Below, in pieces: positions 8,143-16,377 of a stretch of 30,366 nucleotides of DNA; positions within the stretch are counted from its first letter, which is position 1; each line of letters starts with the position of its first letter. The notes below the pieces were generated by a model. The model was not told the origin of the DNA. It worked only from the letters and a program-made list of their open reading frames with translations, and did no database searches. The DNA is from JAGOQQ01 sp031973235 (GTDB lineage: Bacteria; Patescibacteriota; Minisyncoccia; Phycocordibacterales; UBA9973): assembly GCA_031973235.1 (NCBI GenBank), contig DALYDM010000007.1, positions 1 to 30,366 on the forward strand, read 5' to 3'. The translations under genes and the position numbers were made by a program.

Positions 8143-8706
8143 ATGTCAAAAAAAGTATTTATAATTCATGGATTTCAAGATATACCAGAAGGTGGTTGGA
8201 GTCCATGGCTCAAAGATAATCTCGAAGCACATGGTGATGTTGTGGAGCTTTTGAAAATGCCCACACCAAATGACCCAATCAGGGATGAATGGGTCAAGAC
8301 AATTTCTGACGCTGTGCAAAATCCAAATGAAGATGTGTATCTTGTCGGTCACAGTCTTGGAGTCCCGACGATTTTGAATTATCTAGAATCGTTAAACGAC
8401 GATAAGAAAATTGGTGGCGCAGTACTCGTTTCTGGATTCTATAAACCACTTATTGAAGATGAAGATCTGGAAGAAAGAAAGATTGATCATTTTGCAGATC
8501 ACGAATTTGATTGGCATAAAATAAAAAACGTATGCGGAAAGTGTGTGGTGATTCATGGCGACGATGATGACGCAGTGCCTTTGTATCACGGAGAGTATAT
8601 TTCAAAAATGCTTGGCTGTGAGCTCGTCATAGTAAAAGGTGGAGGACATTTGAATTCTGAAAGCAATTGGTATGAGCTTCCCGAAGCACTCAATTGGCTG
8701 AAATAA
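8143..8706 (+). CDS. RBBP9/YdeN-like alpha/beta hydrolase (copy 2)
   Basis: Tandem paralogue of the preceding gene, 187 residues, with the same layout: KVFIIHGFQD, nucleophile elbow GHSLG (Ser71), HGDDDDAVP (Asp142 by alignment with copy 1) and GGGHLN (His169). The triad is intact. The insert after the central strand is longer and acidic (EDEDLEERKIDHF). It begins 2 nt after the stop of copy 1 (TAA-AT-ATG), so the two are probably co-translated. The first 36 nt, including the 4 nt before each ATG, match copy 1 at all but one position, while the rest has diverged strongly. Substrate unknown; a hetero-oligomer with copy 1 is possible but not shown. Confidence 0.85.
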   Translation: MSKKVFIIHGFQDIPEGGWSPWLKDNLEAHGDVVELLKMPTPNDPIRDEWVKTISDAVQNPNEDVYLVGHSLGVPTILNYLESLNDDKKIGGAVLVSGFYKPLIEDEDLEERKIDHFADHEFDWHKIKNVCGKCVVIHGDDDDAVPLYHGEYISKMLGCELVIVKGGGHLNSESNWYELPEALNWLK

Positions 8707-8733
8707 TACTTACGTACAATGCAAAAGCTCGCC

Positions 8734-8763
8734 AAAAATTCCATCTTGAAAGGTGGAATTTTT
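8734..8763 (+). terminator. Rho-independent terminator of the ileS operon
   Basis: Stem AAAAATTCCATC (8734-8745) / GGTGGAATTTTT (8752-8763), where one pair is G-T, with the T-run forming the 3' arm. It lies 28 nt after the second hydrolase stop. Confidence 0.85.
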
Positions 8764-8771
8764 GCTATACT
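8763..8771 (+). promoter_or_regulatory. Putative extended -10 promoter upstream of recO
   Basis: TGC-TATACT (hexamer 8766-8771) directly abuts the preceding terminator. Starting near 8778, it would give recO (ATG 8821) a leader of about 43 nt. Confidence 0.4.
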
Positions 8772-8820
8772 ATTTTCTGTATTATGAATTCTCTGTCTGC
8801 CAATTCCTGATCACTTTCTT

Positions 8821-9405
8821 ATGCACCACATCTATCACACCGAAGCAATAATTTTAGACAGTAAGAATAGAGGCGAAGCAAATCGTTCGTTTACGCTTTT
8901 TACTCGTGAGCTCGGAGTGATTCACGCTCAAGCGCAGGGTGTCCGACATTTGAAATCAAAACTACGTTATGCACTTCAGGATCTCAATTTAGTAAAAGTT
9001 GATTTGGTTCGCGGAAAAGAGGTGTGGCGAATCACGAGTGCTACATGGATTCATTCATTTGAAGATATTAAAAAAACTCAGCATGTTTTTGCGTGTGTGC
9101 TGAAAGTGTCTCATCTACTCAAAAGGCTATGTGCAGGAGAAGGGGAAAATTCTCCACTGTATGAGAAATTTAAGTCAGGACTTTCATTTTTTGAAAAGCA
9201 TCAATTTAATCATGAGGAGATTGCAGATGCAGAAGTGGCACTTGTGCTCTCACTTTTGTATGAGCTTGGTTATGTCGAAAAATCTCATGTGACAAATCCA
9301 TTTATAGGCACACTATTTGATCATGAAATTATCTCTAAAGTTCGCCCAGTCAAGAAGGAACTTATTGCTGAGGTAAACAGGGGAATCCACGAATCACACA
9401 TGTAG
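8821..9405 (+). CDS. recO: DNA repair protein RecO
   Basis: RecO loads RecA onto SSB-coated single-stranded DNA with RecR. The N-terminal OB-fold signature is clear: YHTEAIILDSKNRGEANRSFTLFTRELGVIHAQAQGVR, followed by LQDLNLVKVDLVRG. The C-terminal part (from about residue 95) is the helical domain, with ADAEVALVLSLLYELGYV. At 194 residues it is shorter than the usual 240-250 and shows no CxxC zinc-finger motif, a common reduction among small genomes. Its partners SSB and RecA are encoded in this same window. It is followed 21 nt later by the start of a membrane protein with its own promoter. Confidence 0.88.
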   Translation: MHHIYHTEAIILDSKNRGEANRSFTLFTRELGVIHAQAQGVRHLKSKLRYALQDLNLVKVDLVRGKEVWRITSATWIHSFEDIKKTQHVFACVLKVSHLLKRLCAGEGENSPLYEKFKSGLSFFEKHQFNHEEIADAEVALVLSLLYELGYVEKSHVTNPFIGTLFDHEIISKVRPVKKELIAEVNRGIHESHM

Positions 9406-9409
9406 CTCA

Positions 9410-9418
9410 TGGTATACT
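9410..9418 (+). promoter_or_regulatory. Extended -10 promoter giving a leaderless mRNA
   Basis: TGG-TATACT (hexamer 9413-9418) ends 8 nt before the ATG at 9427, so transcription should start at or within a couple of bases of the start codon. This argues against the in-frame ATG at 9409, which would lie upstream of the -10 element. Confidence 0.55.
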
Positions 9419-9426
9419 TGGGCTAT

Positions 9427-11337
9427 ATGTTGGAAGATGAAAAAAAGCCTGTCGATAGAATCGAGGCATTAAAACACAAAATTTATACTACAAGTAATAG
9501 TGTTGTTCGAAAAACAAAAGAAGGTGTTCTTCATGCAAAAAACAATGTGAAGATTCCTGATACTTGGGCCCCTCGAGTACAGGAGCATGTTGAGACAACC
9601 ACACGTATTATGTCAAAACCTTCATTATTTAAAAAATTCTTCCTTTTCTCTCTTGTGTTCTTTGTTGGAGCAGTTGGTTTTGCTGTATACAAGTTTTATG
9701 GTGGAGACAACGCTGTTTCAAGTGAGAAAATTGAAATCGAAGTATTAGGAAATTCGTTTACTGGAGGTGGAGAAGTCCTACCTCTGCAGATTGCGGTCAC
9801 CAACAAAAACGCAGTACCACTTGAACTCGCTGATATGATTGTGGAATATCCAAAAGGTTCGGATGCTACTATTTTAGAACGACGACGAATTGAATTTGGT
9901 GAAATTCCTTCAGGTAAAACAATCGCTGAAAATGTTGAGGTGACACTTTTTGGTGAGCAAGGCAGCGACAAGGTAGTGAAGGCAATACTTGAGTATCGTG
10001 TTCGTGGATCAAATGCAATTTTCACAAAAGAGTTTGAACACAAGGTCAGTATTAATGCAGCACCTTTAGTATTGTCTGTTGAAGCGCCAAATTCAGTATC
10101 TTCAAACCAAGAAATGACACTTCGTTTCAAGACAGTATTGAATTCTAAAACTCCCGCAGAAAATTTGATGTTGAGAGTCGAATACCCTCCAGGATTTGTA
10201 TTCAAAAGTGCAACTCCGTCGCCAACACTTTCAAATAATATTTGGGTTTTGGGAGACTTAGCAAAAGGTGGCGAGAAAACAATAGAACTAAACGGAGTTA
10301 TTGTGGCTGCAGATGGCGAAGAAAAGGCGTTCCATGCATTTGCTGGAACCCAAGATGTGGGTGATGAAGCAAAAATCGGTGTGACATACAATTCACTTCT
10401 TCATACTGTGTCAGTGAAGAGACCTTTTATAGAAACAACTATTGCAGTAAATGGACAAAAAGGAGACACTGTTGTGATTGGAAGTCAGGGGCGTGTTTCT
10501 GCAGAAGTTGAGTGGTCAAACAATCTACCAAGCAGAATCGACAATCTTGAAATTCATGCAAAAATTTCTGGAAATGCATTCAATGAATCAAGCTTGTCGA
10601 CACTTTCAGGATTTTATGATTCTGTAAACAATGAAATAATTTGGGATCGAAACACAAACACTGATTTTGCATCTGTGTCACCTGGAGACAGAGGAAGACT
10701 TGCATTTAATTTTTCACCGCAAGTTCTTTCAGCTGCCAGTGGTGAACCTTCAATAACAATAGAAGTATCAGTAAAGGGAACTCAGCCAGCAGAGGGAAAT
10801 GTTGTTAAAGAAATCAACAACACAGAAAAGATGGTGGTCAAAATCAGCTCTAGTTTCCAGCTCGCAGTCAAAGCAGTACATACTGTCGGACCAATCCAAA
10901 ATACTGGATCTCTTCCACCAGTTGCAGAGAAACCGATAACATATTCAGTTGTGTGGACAGCAACCAATTCTTCAAATCGAATCAATAACGGAGAGGTACG
11001 TGCAACACTTCCAACGTATGTGAAATGGGTTGGAGTGGTTTCTCCAAGCTCAGAGGATGTTACATATCTTCCTTCGACACGAGAAGTTGTGTGGAAGGTG
11101 GGAGCAATCAATCAAGGAGTTGGATTCACTACTGATCCAAAAGAAGTGGCTTTTCAAATTGAATTTACACCTTCAATTTCACAAGTAGGTTCAGCTCCTG
11201 TGTTGGTCAATGATACGAGTGCACAAGGAATTGATCAGTTTACAGGTCAGATGGTACGCACAACTAAGCCAAAAATTACAACACGAATTACCCAAGACCC
11301 AGGCTTTGTTTCAGGCAACGAAACTGTTATAAGATAA
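9427..11337 (+). CDS. Membrane-anchored extracellular protein with Ig-like/DUF11-like repeats
   Basis: A 636-residue envelope protein. The first 65 residues are charged and probably cytoplasmic. One transmembrane helix follows at about 64-84 (FFLFSLVFFVGAVGFAVYKF), and the remainder is outside. The ectodomain is a series of beta-sandwich modules of roughly 110-130 residues, with recurrent features: balanced 'VTNKNAVPLELADMIVEYP', 'LMLRVEYPPGFVFKSATPSP...WVLGDLAKGGEKTIELNG' and 'ATLPTYVKWVGVVSP...WKVGAINQG'. These are typical of DUF11/CARDB-like surface domains. No enzyme motif or cysteine cluster is present. It likely has an adhesive or structural role on the cell surface; that is inference from architecture. 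It sits alone between recO and glyQS, with 22-bp tandem repeats beginning in its stop codon. Confidence 0.75.
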   Translation: MLEDEKKPVDRIEALKHKIYTTSNSVVRKTKEGVLHAKNNVKIPDTWAPRVQEHVETTTRIMSKPSLFKKFFLFSLVFFVGAVGFAVYKFYGGDNAVSSEKIEIEVLGNSFTGGGEVLPLQIAVTNKNAVPLELADMIVEYPKGSDATILERRRIEFGEIPSGKTIAENVEVTLFGEQGSDKVVKAILEYRVRGSNAIFTKEFEHKVSINAAPLVLSVEAPNSVSSNQEMTLRFKTVLNSKTPAENLMLRVEYPPGFVFKSATPSPTLSNNIWVLGDLAKGGEKTIELNGVIVAADGEEKAFHAFAGTQDVGDEAKIGVTYNSLLHTVSVKRPFIETTIAVNGQKGDTVVIGSQGRVSAEVEWSNNLPSRIDNLEIHAKISGNAFNESSLSTLSGFYDSVNNEIIWDRNTNTDFASVSPGDRGRLAFNFSPQVLSAASGEPSITIEVSVKGTQPAEGNVVKEINNTEKMVVKISSSFQLAVKAVHTVGPIQNTGSLPPVAEKPITYSVVWTATNSSNRINNGEVRATLPTYVKWVGVVSPSSEDVTYLPSTREVVWKVGAINQGVGFTTDPKEVAFQIEFTPSISQVGSAPVLVNDTSAQGIDQFTGQMVRTTKPKITTRITQDPGFVSGNETVIR

Positions 11338-11401
11338 GGGTACACTTATGCAGAGCTAAGGGTACACTTATGCAGAGCTAAGGGTACACTGCTGCATTGC
11401 T
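11336..11401 (+). repeat. Three tandem 22-bp repeats
   Basis: Units at 11336-11357 and 11358-11379 are identical, beginning AAGGGTACACTTATGC. The third (11380-11401) keeps AAGGGTACACT and then diverges to GCTGCATTGCT. The array starts inside the stop codon of the upstream gene and ends about 55 nt before glyQS. Function unknown; it could be a protein-binding site or replication slippage. Confidence 0.85.
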
Positions 11402-11456
11402 AAGTATGCTCAGTTGCATTACAGCGGGCCACTCATATAAATCTAGATAAATCACT

Positions 11457-12836
11457 ATGGAAAAAATGAACAACAATGTAGATATGGAAACACTTGTCTC
11501 TCTTGCAAAGAGGAGAGGGTTTGTATTTCAGGGATCAGAAATATACGGTGGACTTGGCGGAACATGGGATTTTGGACCGTATGGAGTTGCACTGAAAAAC
11601 AATATCAAAGAATCATGGAGGAAAAAGTTTGTACATAATCGAGAAGATATGTACGAAGTCGATGCAGCTATTTTGATGAACCCAAAAGTTTGGGAATCAA
11701 GTGGACATGTAGGAGGATTTTCTGATCCGCTCGTGGAAGACTTAAAGACACAAAAGCGTTTTCGTGCAGATACTCTTCTTGAGGATAATGGTATCAACCC
11801 AACTGGCATGTCACTCTCTGACATGACAAATACAATTCGAGAAAAAAATATTGTAAGCCCTGATGGAAATCCACTCGGTGAGGTTCGTCAGTTTAACATG
11901 ATGTTTTCTACCTCAATTGGTGCTATTGAAGATTCTGCATCAGTTGTATATCTCCGTCCTGAAACTGCACAAGGAATGTTTGTAAACTATAAAAATATTA
12001 TTGATTCGATTCACCCAAAAATACCTTTTGGTATGGCTCAAATTGGAAAGGCATTTCGAAACGAAATTACGCCGCGAGACTATCTCTTTCGTGTCCGAGA
12101 ATTTGAACAAATGGAGATTGAATATTTCGTAAAAGAGGGAGACTGGCAAAAGTATTTTGAATTTTTCAAAGATGAAATGTGTGAGTGGTTTGAGGAAGTG
12201 GGAATAGACAGTGGGAGACTTGTTGAAATAGAAAAAGCACCAGAAGACCTCGCACACTATTCAAAGCGAACAGTTGACTACGAATTTCATTTTCCTTTCG
12301 GACAAAAAGAACTTTCTGGTCTTGCGTATCGAACAAATTTTGACTTAAGTGTTCACCAAAAGGGAAGCACGCAAAATCTCGAATATTTCGACGAAGAAAC
12401 AAAGGAAAAATATCTTCCACACGTTATTGAACCATCATTTGGGCTTGATCGTGCACTTCTTGCACTTCTTGTGTCTGCATATACTGAAGTGCCCGATAAG
12501 GAGGGTACTCGTGTCTATTTGAAATTCAAACCAAGTATCGCTCCCGTGATTGCGTGTGTCTCACCATTACTTAAAAACAAACCAGAATTAGTCTCAAAAG
12601 CTCGAGAAGTGTTTGGAGTGCTTAAGTCGCACTTTGGAAGAATTGCGTGGGATGATAATGGAAACATTGGAAAGCGATACCGCCGACAAGATGAAATTGG
12701 AACACCATGGTGTATTGTGGTTGATTTTGATTCACTTACTGATGAGAGTGTCACTGTGAGAGATCGAGATACCGGCGAGCAACAAAGAATTCGTATTTCA
12801 GAATTATTGTCATTTATTTCATCTCGAATGGTTTAA
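11457..12836 (+). CDS. glyQS: Glycyl-tRNA synthetase, single-chain alpha2 type
   Basis: Class II synthetase that charges tRNA-Gly. This is the archaeal/eukaryal-like single-polypeptide form rather than the alpha2-beta2 form. Motif 1 region: GTWDFGPYGVALKNNI (36-50). The diagnostic YLRPETAQG is at 165-173, motif 2 is FRNEITPRDYLFRVREFEQ (200-218), and motif 3 is PSFGLDRALLALL (326-338). The C-terminal HGTP anticodon-binding domain starts near PSIAPVIACV. Length 459 is normal. The ATG at 11466 is an alternative start. A weak TATAAA (11436-11441) precedes it. The glycosyltransferase gene starts 2 nt after its stop. Confidence 0.95.
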   Translation: MEKMNNNVDMETLVSLAKRRGFVFQGSEIYGGLGGTWDFGPYGVALKNNIKESWRKKFVHNREDMYEVDAAILMNPKVWESSGHVGGFSDPLVEDLKTQKRFRADTLLEDNGINPTGMSLSDMTNTIREKNIVSPDGNPLGEVRQFNMMFSTSIGAIEDSASVVYLRPETAQGMFVNYKNIIDSIHPKIPFGMAQIGKAFRNEITPRDYLFRVREFEQMEIEYFVKEGDWQKYFEFFKDEMCEWFEEVGIDSGRLVEIEKAPEDLAHYSKRTVDYEFHFPFGQKELSGLAYRTNFDLSVHQKGSTQNLEYFDEETKEKYLPHVIEPSFGLDRALLALLVSAYTEVPDKEGTRVYLKFKPSIAPVIACVSPLLKNKPELVSKAREVFGVLKSHFGRIAWDDNGNIGKRYRRQDEIGTPWCIVVDFDSLTDESVTVRDRDTGEQQRIRISELLSFISSRMV

Positions 12837-12838
12837 TT

Positions 12839-14008
12839 ATGGAATCACAAAAAAACCCTGTAAAACTTCTCTACATAACACACGATACTTCTGTACTGAA
12901 GGAGACTTCTGCATTTCGTAGAACGATTATGGAGTATGCACAGGGGCTTGAAGAGCTTCATGTGATAGTACTAGGCAATGCGCTTCATGGTGAGAAAGTG
13001 TTGCATCCACATGAAAAAGTATGGATATATCCAACCTCCGTATTTGGTGGGATATTTCAAATACTCAAAGCATTTCATATTGCGTATACACAACTTACCT
13101 GGAAATTTCATTTACGACCGAATGTTATTTTTGGAGATACTCCATTTTTGTCGGGATTGATTGCTGTGTTACTTGGAAAACGTTTTAAGAAAAAAGTATA
13201 CATTCTTACTGAGAATCACATATCATCTAAGTCATCCTTTTTTGAATTTGGTAAGTATTTTAAAGAATTGTGTGTTCGTTATGTGTTTCGACATGCATCA
13301 AAAATTCGTGTCACAAGCGAAGTATCACGCAATGAACTTGAAAATTTTTATTTTGTAAAGCCTGATCGAATTTCGATTGTCCAAATGTATGTTGATGTCA
13401 ATGATTTTATAAACAACAGAGAAACATTTTCTTTTCAAAAAAAGTACCCTCATCTTGGATTTATTATTGCGATTCATCCTACAAAATACACATCATTGAT
13501 TGGGGAATTGTTTTCAATCACAAAGAGACTGATTATGAGTTACCCGCGAACAGGAATCGCTGTAATCGGAGCGAAAGGTTCACTTAAAAGAAAAATTCTT
13601 TTGCGAGCTCGCATGTCTGGACTCTCAAAGCATGTTGTGTGCATAGATTCAGACGAAAACCTAGCGCCATATTATCGAGGTGCACATTTATATTTTGATG
13701 TGAATAATGACTCAACAGGAGATAGGTTTTTGATAGAAGCACTTGCATCAAGCTCTGCGGTTGTTACAAATACTGCTTGTGTCGGAGCCACATTGTTTAC
13801 AGGAACTCCTTATTCGACATATGTGTGCGATGTGAACGATAAAGAGTGTATGGAAAGCAGGATCAGACACTTAATGGAAAAGCCCGGTGCACGAGACGAT
13901 ATGCGAGTCAACGCAAAATTTATTGTGGAAAATCATATTGCATTAGATAGGGCAGGATATATTTCTAAAATGTTAAAAGAATGGAGAGATGTGCTTGTGA
14001 ATGAATAA
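12839..14008 (+). CDS. Glycosyltransferase, GT4-like (GT-B fold)
   Basis: A 389-residue protein with the two-lobed layout of GT-B glycosyltransferases. The N-terminal lobe begins KLLYITHDTS. The C-terminal lobe has GIAVIGAKG, VVCIDSDENLAPYYRGAHLYFDV (the stretch preceding the nucleotide-sugar site) and DRFLIEALASSSAVVTN, which resembles the family's E-x7-E donor-binding segment in degenerate form. No signal peptide or transmembrane helix; probably a peripheral enzyme building a surface glycan. Acceptor and donor cannot be told. It starts 2 nt after glyQS (TAA-TT-ATG) and is followed 1 nt later by the M16 protease, so the three are likely one operon. Confidence 0.75.
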   Translation: MESQKNPVKLLYITHDTSVLKETSAFRRTIMEYAQGLEELHVIVLGNALHGEKVLHPHEKVWIYPTSVFGGIFQILKAFHIAYTQLTWKFHLRPNVIFGDTPFLSGLIAVLLGKRFKKKVYILTENHISSKSSFFEFGKYFKELCVRYVFRHASKIRVTSEVSRNELENFYFVKPDRISIVQMYVDVNDFINNRETFSFQKKYPHLGFIIAIHPTKYTSLIGELFSITKRLIMSYPRTGIAVIGAKGSLKRKILLRARMSGLSKHVVCIDSDENLAPYYRGAHLYFDVNNDSTGDRFLIEALASSSAVVTNTACVGATLFTGTPYSTYVCDVNDKECMESRIRHLMEKPGARDDMRVNAKFIVENHIALDRAGYISKMLKEWRDVLVNE

Positions 14009-14009
14009 T

Positions 14010-15257
14010 ATGAAAACGACAAAGAAGATATTAAAAAATGGATTACGTATACTTTTTGTATCGATGCCTGAAAGTCCAACAGTGACCGTTCAGATTCTTG
14101 TTCGTGCAGGCTCAAGAGATGAGCAAGACAAAGAGCATGGAATTTCTCATTTTCTTGAGCATATGTGTTTTAAAGGTACAGAAAATAGACCAACCGCACT
14201 AAGTATTTCAAAAGAACTTGAAAGTCTTGGTGCACAATCAAATGCATTTACTTCGTATGAGTACACAGGATACTATGCAAAAAGTCAGTCATCACATGCT
14301 TCAAAACTTTTGGAGATTATTTCAGATATATATCTAAATTCGACATTTCCCGAAAGTGAAATTTCAAAAGAAAAAGGTGTAGTGATAGAAGAAATAAATA
14401 TGTACAAGGATCGACCTGATCATGAAGTGCATGAAGAGTGGAGGCATGCTTTTTTTCAAACGGGAACACTCTCACGCTCGGTAATTGGTACGAAAGAGTC
14501 AGTCAGTTCATTTACTCGAGAAATGATAGTGGCATATCATAAGAAGCATTATATTCCATCAAACACTGTTGTTGTGGTGTCTGGAAACTTTGACGAAAAA
14601 ATAATTTTGAAACAAATAAAAGATGCATTTCAGCCAAGTGAATCAAAAAATCAGCCTCGAAGAATTAAACCAAAAGTGACAGTTGCATCATCTCGTAATG
14701 TGGTTCTTACAAAGAAGACAGATCAAGCACATTTTGTACTTGGGGTTCCGGCATTTGATACATTCAAAGAGGAGCGATATTCTTTGTCAGTACTATCTGT
14801 GATTCTTGGGGGAGGAATGAGTTCAAGATTGTTTCAGTTGCTTCGTGAAGAAATGGGGGTGGCATATTATGTCTATGCACACTCGTCATTTTTGACTGAT
14901 CATGGATATTTTGAAATCGGTGCTGGAGTAGACAAAAATCGAGTCAAAGAAGTTCTTGATGTTATACACAATGAAATCAGAAAAGTTGTCGCTGAAGGTG
15001 TCACATCTGAAGAGCTTTCACGAGCAAAAGAATACATGACTGGTTCAATGTACTTGGATCTAGAATCTTCAGATTCATTTGGTGCATTTTTTGGTGCTCA
15101 GGAAGTGATGGGAAAAGAGAAAGAGTTACCAAAAGACAAAGAAAAATTGATACGAAGTGTTACACTCGTCGATATTAAAAAAGTAGCAAAGAAAGTTCTT
15201 ACCCAGAATTTTGTGACTGCGCTTATTGGGGATTTTCCCACAGATTTTCTTGACTAA
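14010..15257 (+). CDS. M16 family zinc metallopeptidase (processing peptidase-like)
   Basis: A 415-residue single-unit M16 peptidase, as in bacterial PqqL/YmxG and mitochondrial processing peptidase beta subunits. From the ATG at 14010, the inverted zinc motif HFLEH is at 47-51 and the third ligand is Glu127 in VVIEEINMYKD. The C-terminal inactive-half signature GGGMSSRLFQLLREEMGVAYYVYAHSS is also present. Such enzymes act as dimeric chambers that degrade or trim short peptides. No signal peptide is visible, so a cytoplasmic location is likely. ATG 14001 (three residues longer) overlaps the glycosyltransferase stop; I chose 14010 because it gives the same stop-then-start junction used elsewhere in the window. 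Confidence 0.9.
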   Translation: MKTTKKILKNGLRILFVSMPESPTVTVQILVRAGSRDEQDKEHGISHFLEHMCFKGTENRPTALSISKELESLGAQSNAFTSYEYTGYYAKSQSSHASKLLEIISDIYLNSTFPESEISKEKGVVIEEINMYKDRPDHEVHEEWRHAFFQTGTLSRSVIGTKESVSSFTREMIVAYHKKHYIPSNTVVVVSGNFDEKIILKQIKDAFQPSESKNQPRRIKPKVTVASSRNVVLTKKTDQAHFVLGVPAFDTFKEERYSLSVLSVILGGGMSSRLFQLLREEMGVAYYVYAHSSFLTDHGYFEIGAGVDKNRVKEVLDVIHNEIRKVVAEGVTSEELSRAKEYMTGSMYLDLESSDSFGAFFGAQEVMGKEKELPKDKEKLIRSVTLVDIKKVAKKVLTQNFVTALIGDFPTDFLD

Positions 15258-15278
15258 ACCTTTATTTTTTTGAGTGCG

Positions 15279-15287
15279 TGGTATTAT
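15279..15287 (+). promoter_or_regulatory. Extended -10 promoter giving a leaderless mRNA
   Basis: TGG-TATTAT (hexamer 15282-15287) ends 8 nt before the ATG at 15296, the same geometry as at 9410-9427. Confidence 0.55.
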
Positions 15288-15295
15288 AAGGGTAT

Positions 15296-16363
15296 ATGAA
15301 GAAAGACTCTTCGCGAGAACATGTATTTGTATCAATAAGTACTGGAACTATACTTAAGGTTATTCTTTTTGCATTTCTCACATTTGCTGTAACAAAACTT
15401 TGGGAAATTATACTCGTGGTACTCACGGCAATTGTCCTTGCGACATTTGTTGAGGGAGGTGTGCAACGACTTAAAAAGTACAAGATGGGCCGCACGTTTT
15501 CTGTGGTTGTGATTTTTGGCTCGTTGGCGGTTGTAATTGCTGGTTTGTTTTACCTCTTTGTTCCACTTCTTGTATCTGAACTCTCTAACTTAATAAATAT
15601 AGTTTCGAAATACATTCCATCGAGTACCGAGATGCTGAACCCTTCAAACCTCAAAGACGCAAATGCTGTTATTTCATCATTTTCAGACAAAGGTTCTTCA
15701 CTTGCTGAAATTGCAAAATCGATTCAGACAGCATCAGCAAAAATTTCAGGAGGATTTATTGATGTGCTTTCAAGTTTGTTTGGTGGCCTCGTAAACTTTA
15801 TACTTATTTTTGTTATATCATTCTATCTTTCAATTCAAGAAAAAGGTATTGAAAAATTTCTTCGGATTGTAACACCACTTAAAAACGAAGCATATATTAT
15901 TGATCTTTGGGAGCGATCACAAAGAAAGATTGGATTGTGGATTCGCGGTCAACTAGTGCTTGGATTAATAGTGGCCGTGTTGACATATCTCGGTCTCGCG
16001 ATATTAGGAGTTCCCAACGCATTTTTACTTGCATTGCTTGCAGGAATATTTGAACTTATTCCATTCGGAATCTTTTTGGCTGTGATTCCTGCTGTGTCGT
16101 TTGCATTCATTTCAGGAGGAATATCACTAGCGTTAATGGTGGGAGGTTTTTATATAATAGTTCAACAATTTGAGAGTTATTTAATTCAGCCACTCGTGGT
16201 CAAAAAAGTGATTGGAATTTCTCCTTTAGTTGTGATACTCTCAGTACTTATAGGTGCAGTACTTGCAGGTTTTTGGGGTCTTATACTTGCAGTACCTGTC
16301 GCAGTGTCTCTTCTTGAATATATGAATGACATAGAAAGAGAAAAGATTGGACGATTAGAATAA
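15296..16363 (+). CDS. AI-2E family transporter (TqsA/PerM/UPF0118)
   Basis: A 355-residue polytopic membrane protein. An N-terminal pair of helices (TILKVILFAFLTFAVTKLW and IILVVLTAIVLATFVEGGV) and another (SVVVIFGSLAVVIAGLFYLFVP) are followed by a soluble helical segment (SELSNLINIVSKYIPSS...). The C-terminal block of membrane helices includes GLVNFILIFVISFYLSIQEKG, the characteristic re-entrant region GVPNAFLLALLAGIFELIPF and IGISPLVVILSVLIGAVLAGFWGLILAVPVA. This arrangement defines the AI-2 exporter superfamily. Members export autoinducer-2 or act as Na+/H+ antiporters; the substrate here is unknown, and small-genome bacteria often lack AI-2 synthesis. metG follows after 14 nt. Confidence 0.88.
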   Translation: MKKDSSREHVFVSISTGTILKVILFAFLTFAVTKLWEIILVVLTAIVLATFVEGGVQRLKKYKMGRTFSVVVIFGSLAVVIAGLFYLFVPLLVSELSNLINIVSKYIPSSTEMLNPSNLKDANAVISSFSDKGSSLAEIAKSIQTASAKISGGFIDVLSSLFGGLVNFILIFVISFYLSIQEKGIEKFLRIVTPLKNEAYIIDLWERSQRKIGLWIRGQLVLGLIVAVLTYLGLAILGVPNAFLLALLAGIFELIPFGIFLAVIPAVSFAFISGGISLALMVGGFYIIVQQFESYLIQPLVVKKVIGISPLVVILSVLIGAVLAGFWGLILAVPVAVSLLEYMNDIEREKIGRLE

Positions 16364-16377
16364 TACACAAGATTGTT

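Noticed and set aside
8784..8810. Eight-codon leader peptide (MNSLSANS) before recO
   Set aside because: No ribosome-binding site, no attenuator following it, and no amino-acid bias; it is likely a chance frame.
9696..10391. Long minus-strand open frame (231 codons) inside the Ig-like protein gene
   Set aside because: It is antisense to a clear coding gene, with Ser/Pro-rich composition mirroring the sense codons, and has no promoter or known motif.
11336..11401. CRISPR array
   Set aside because: Repeats are directly contiguous without spacers and no cas gene is present.
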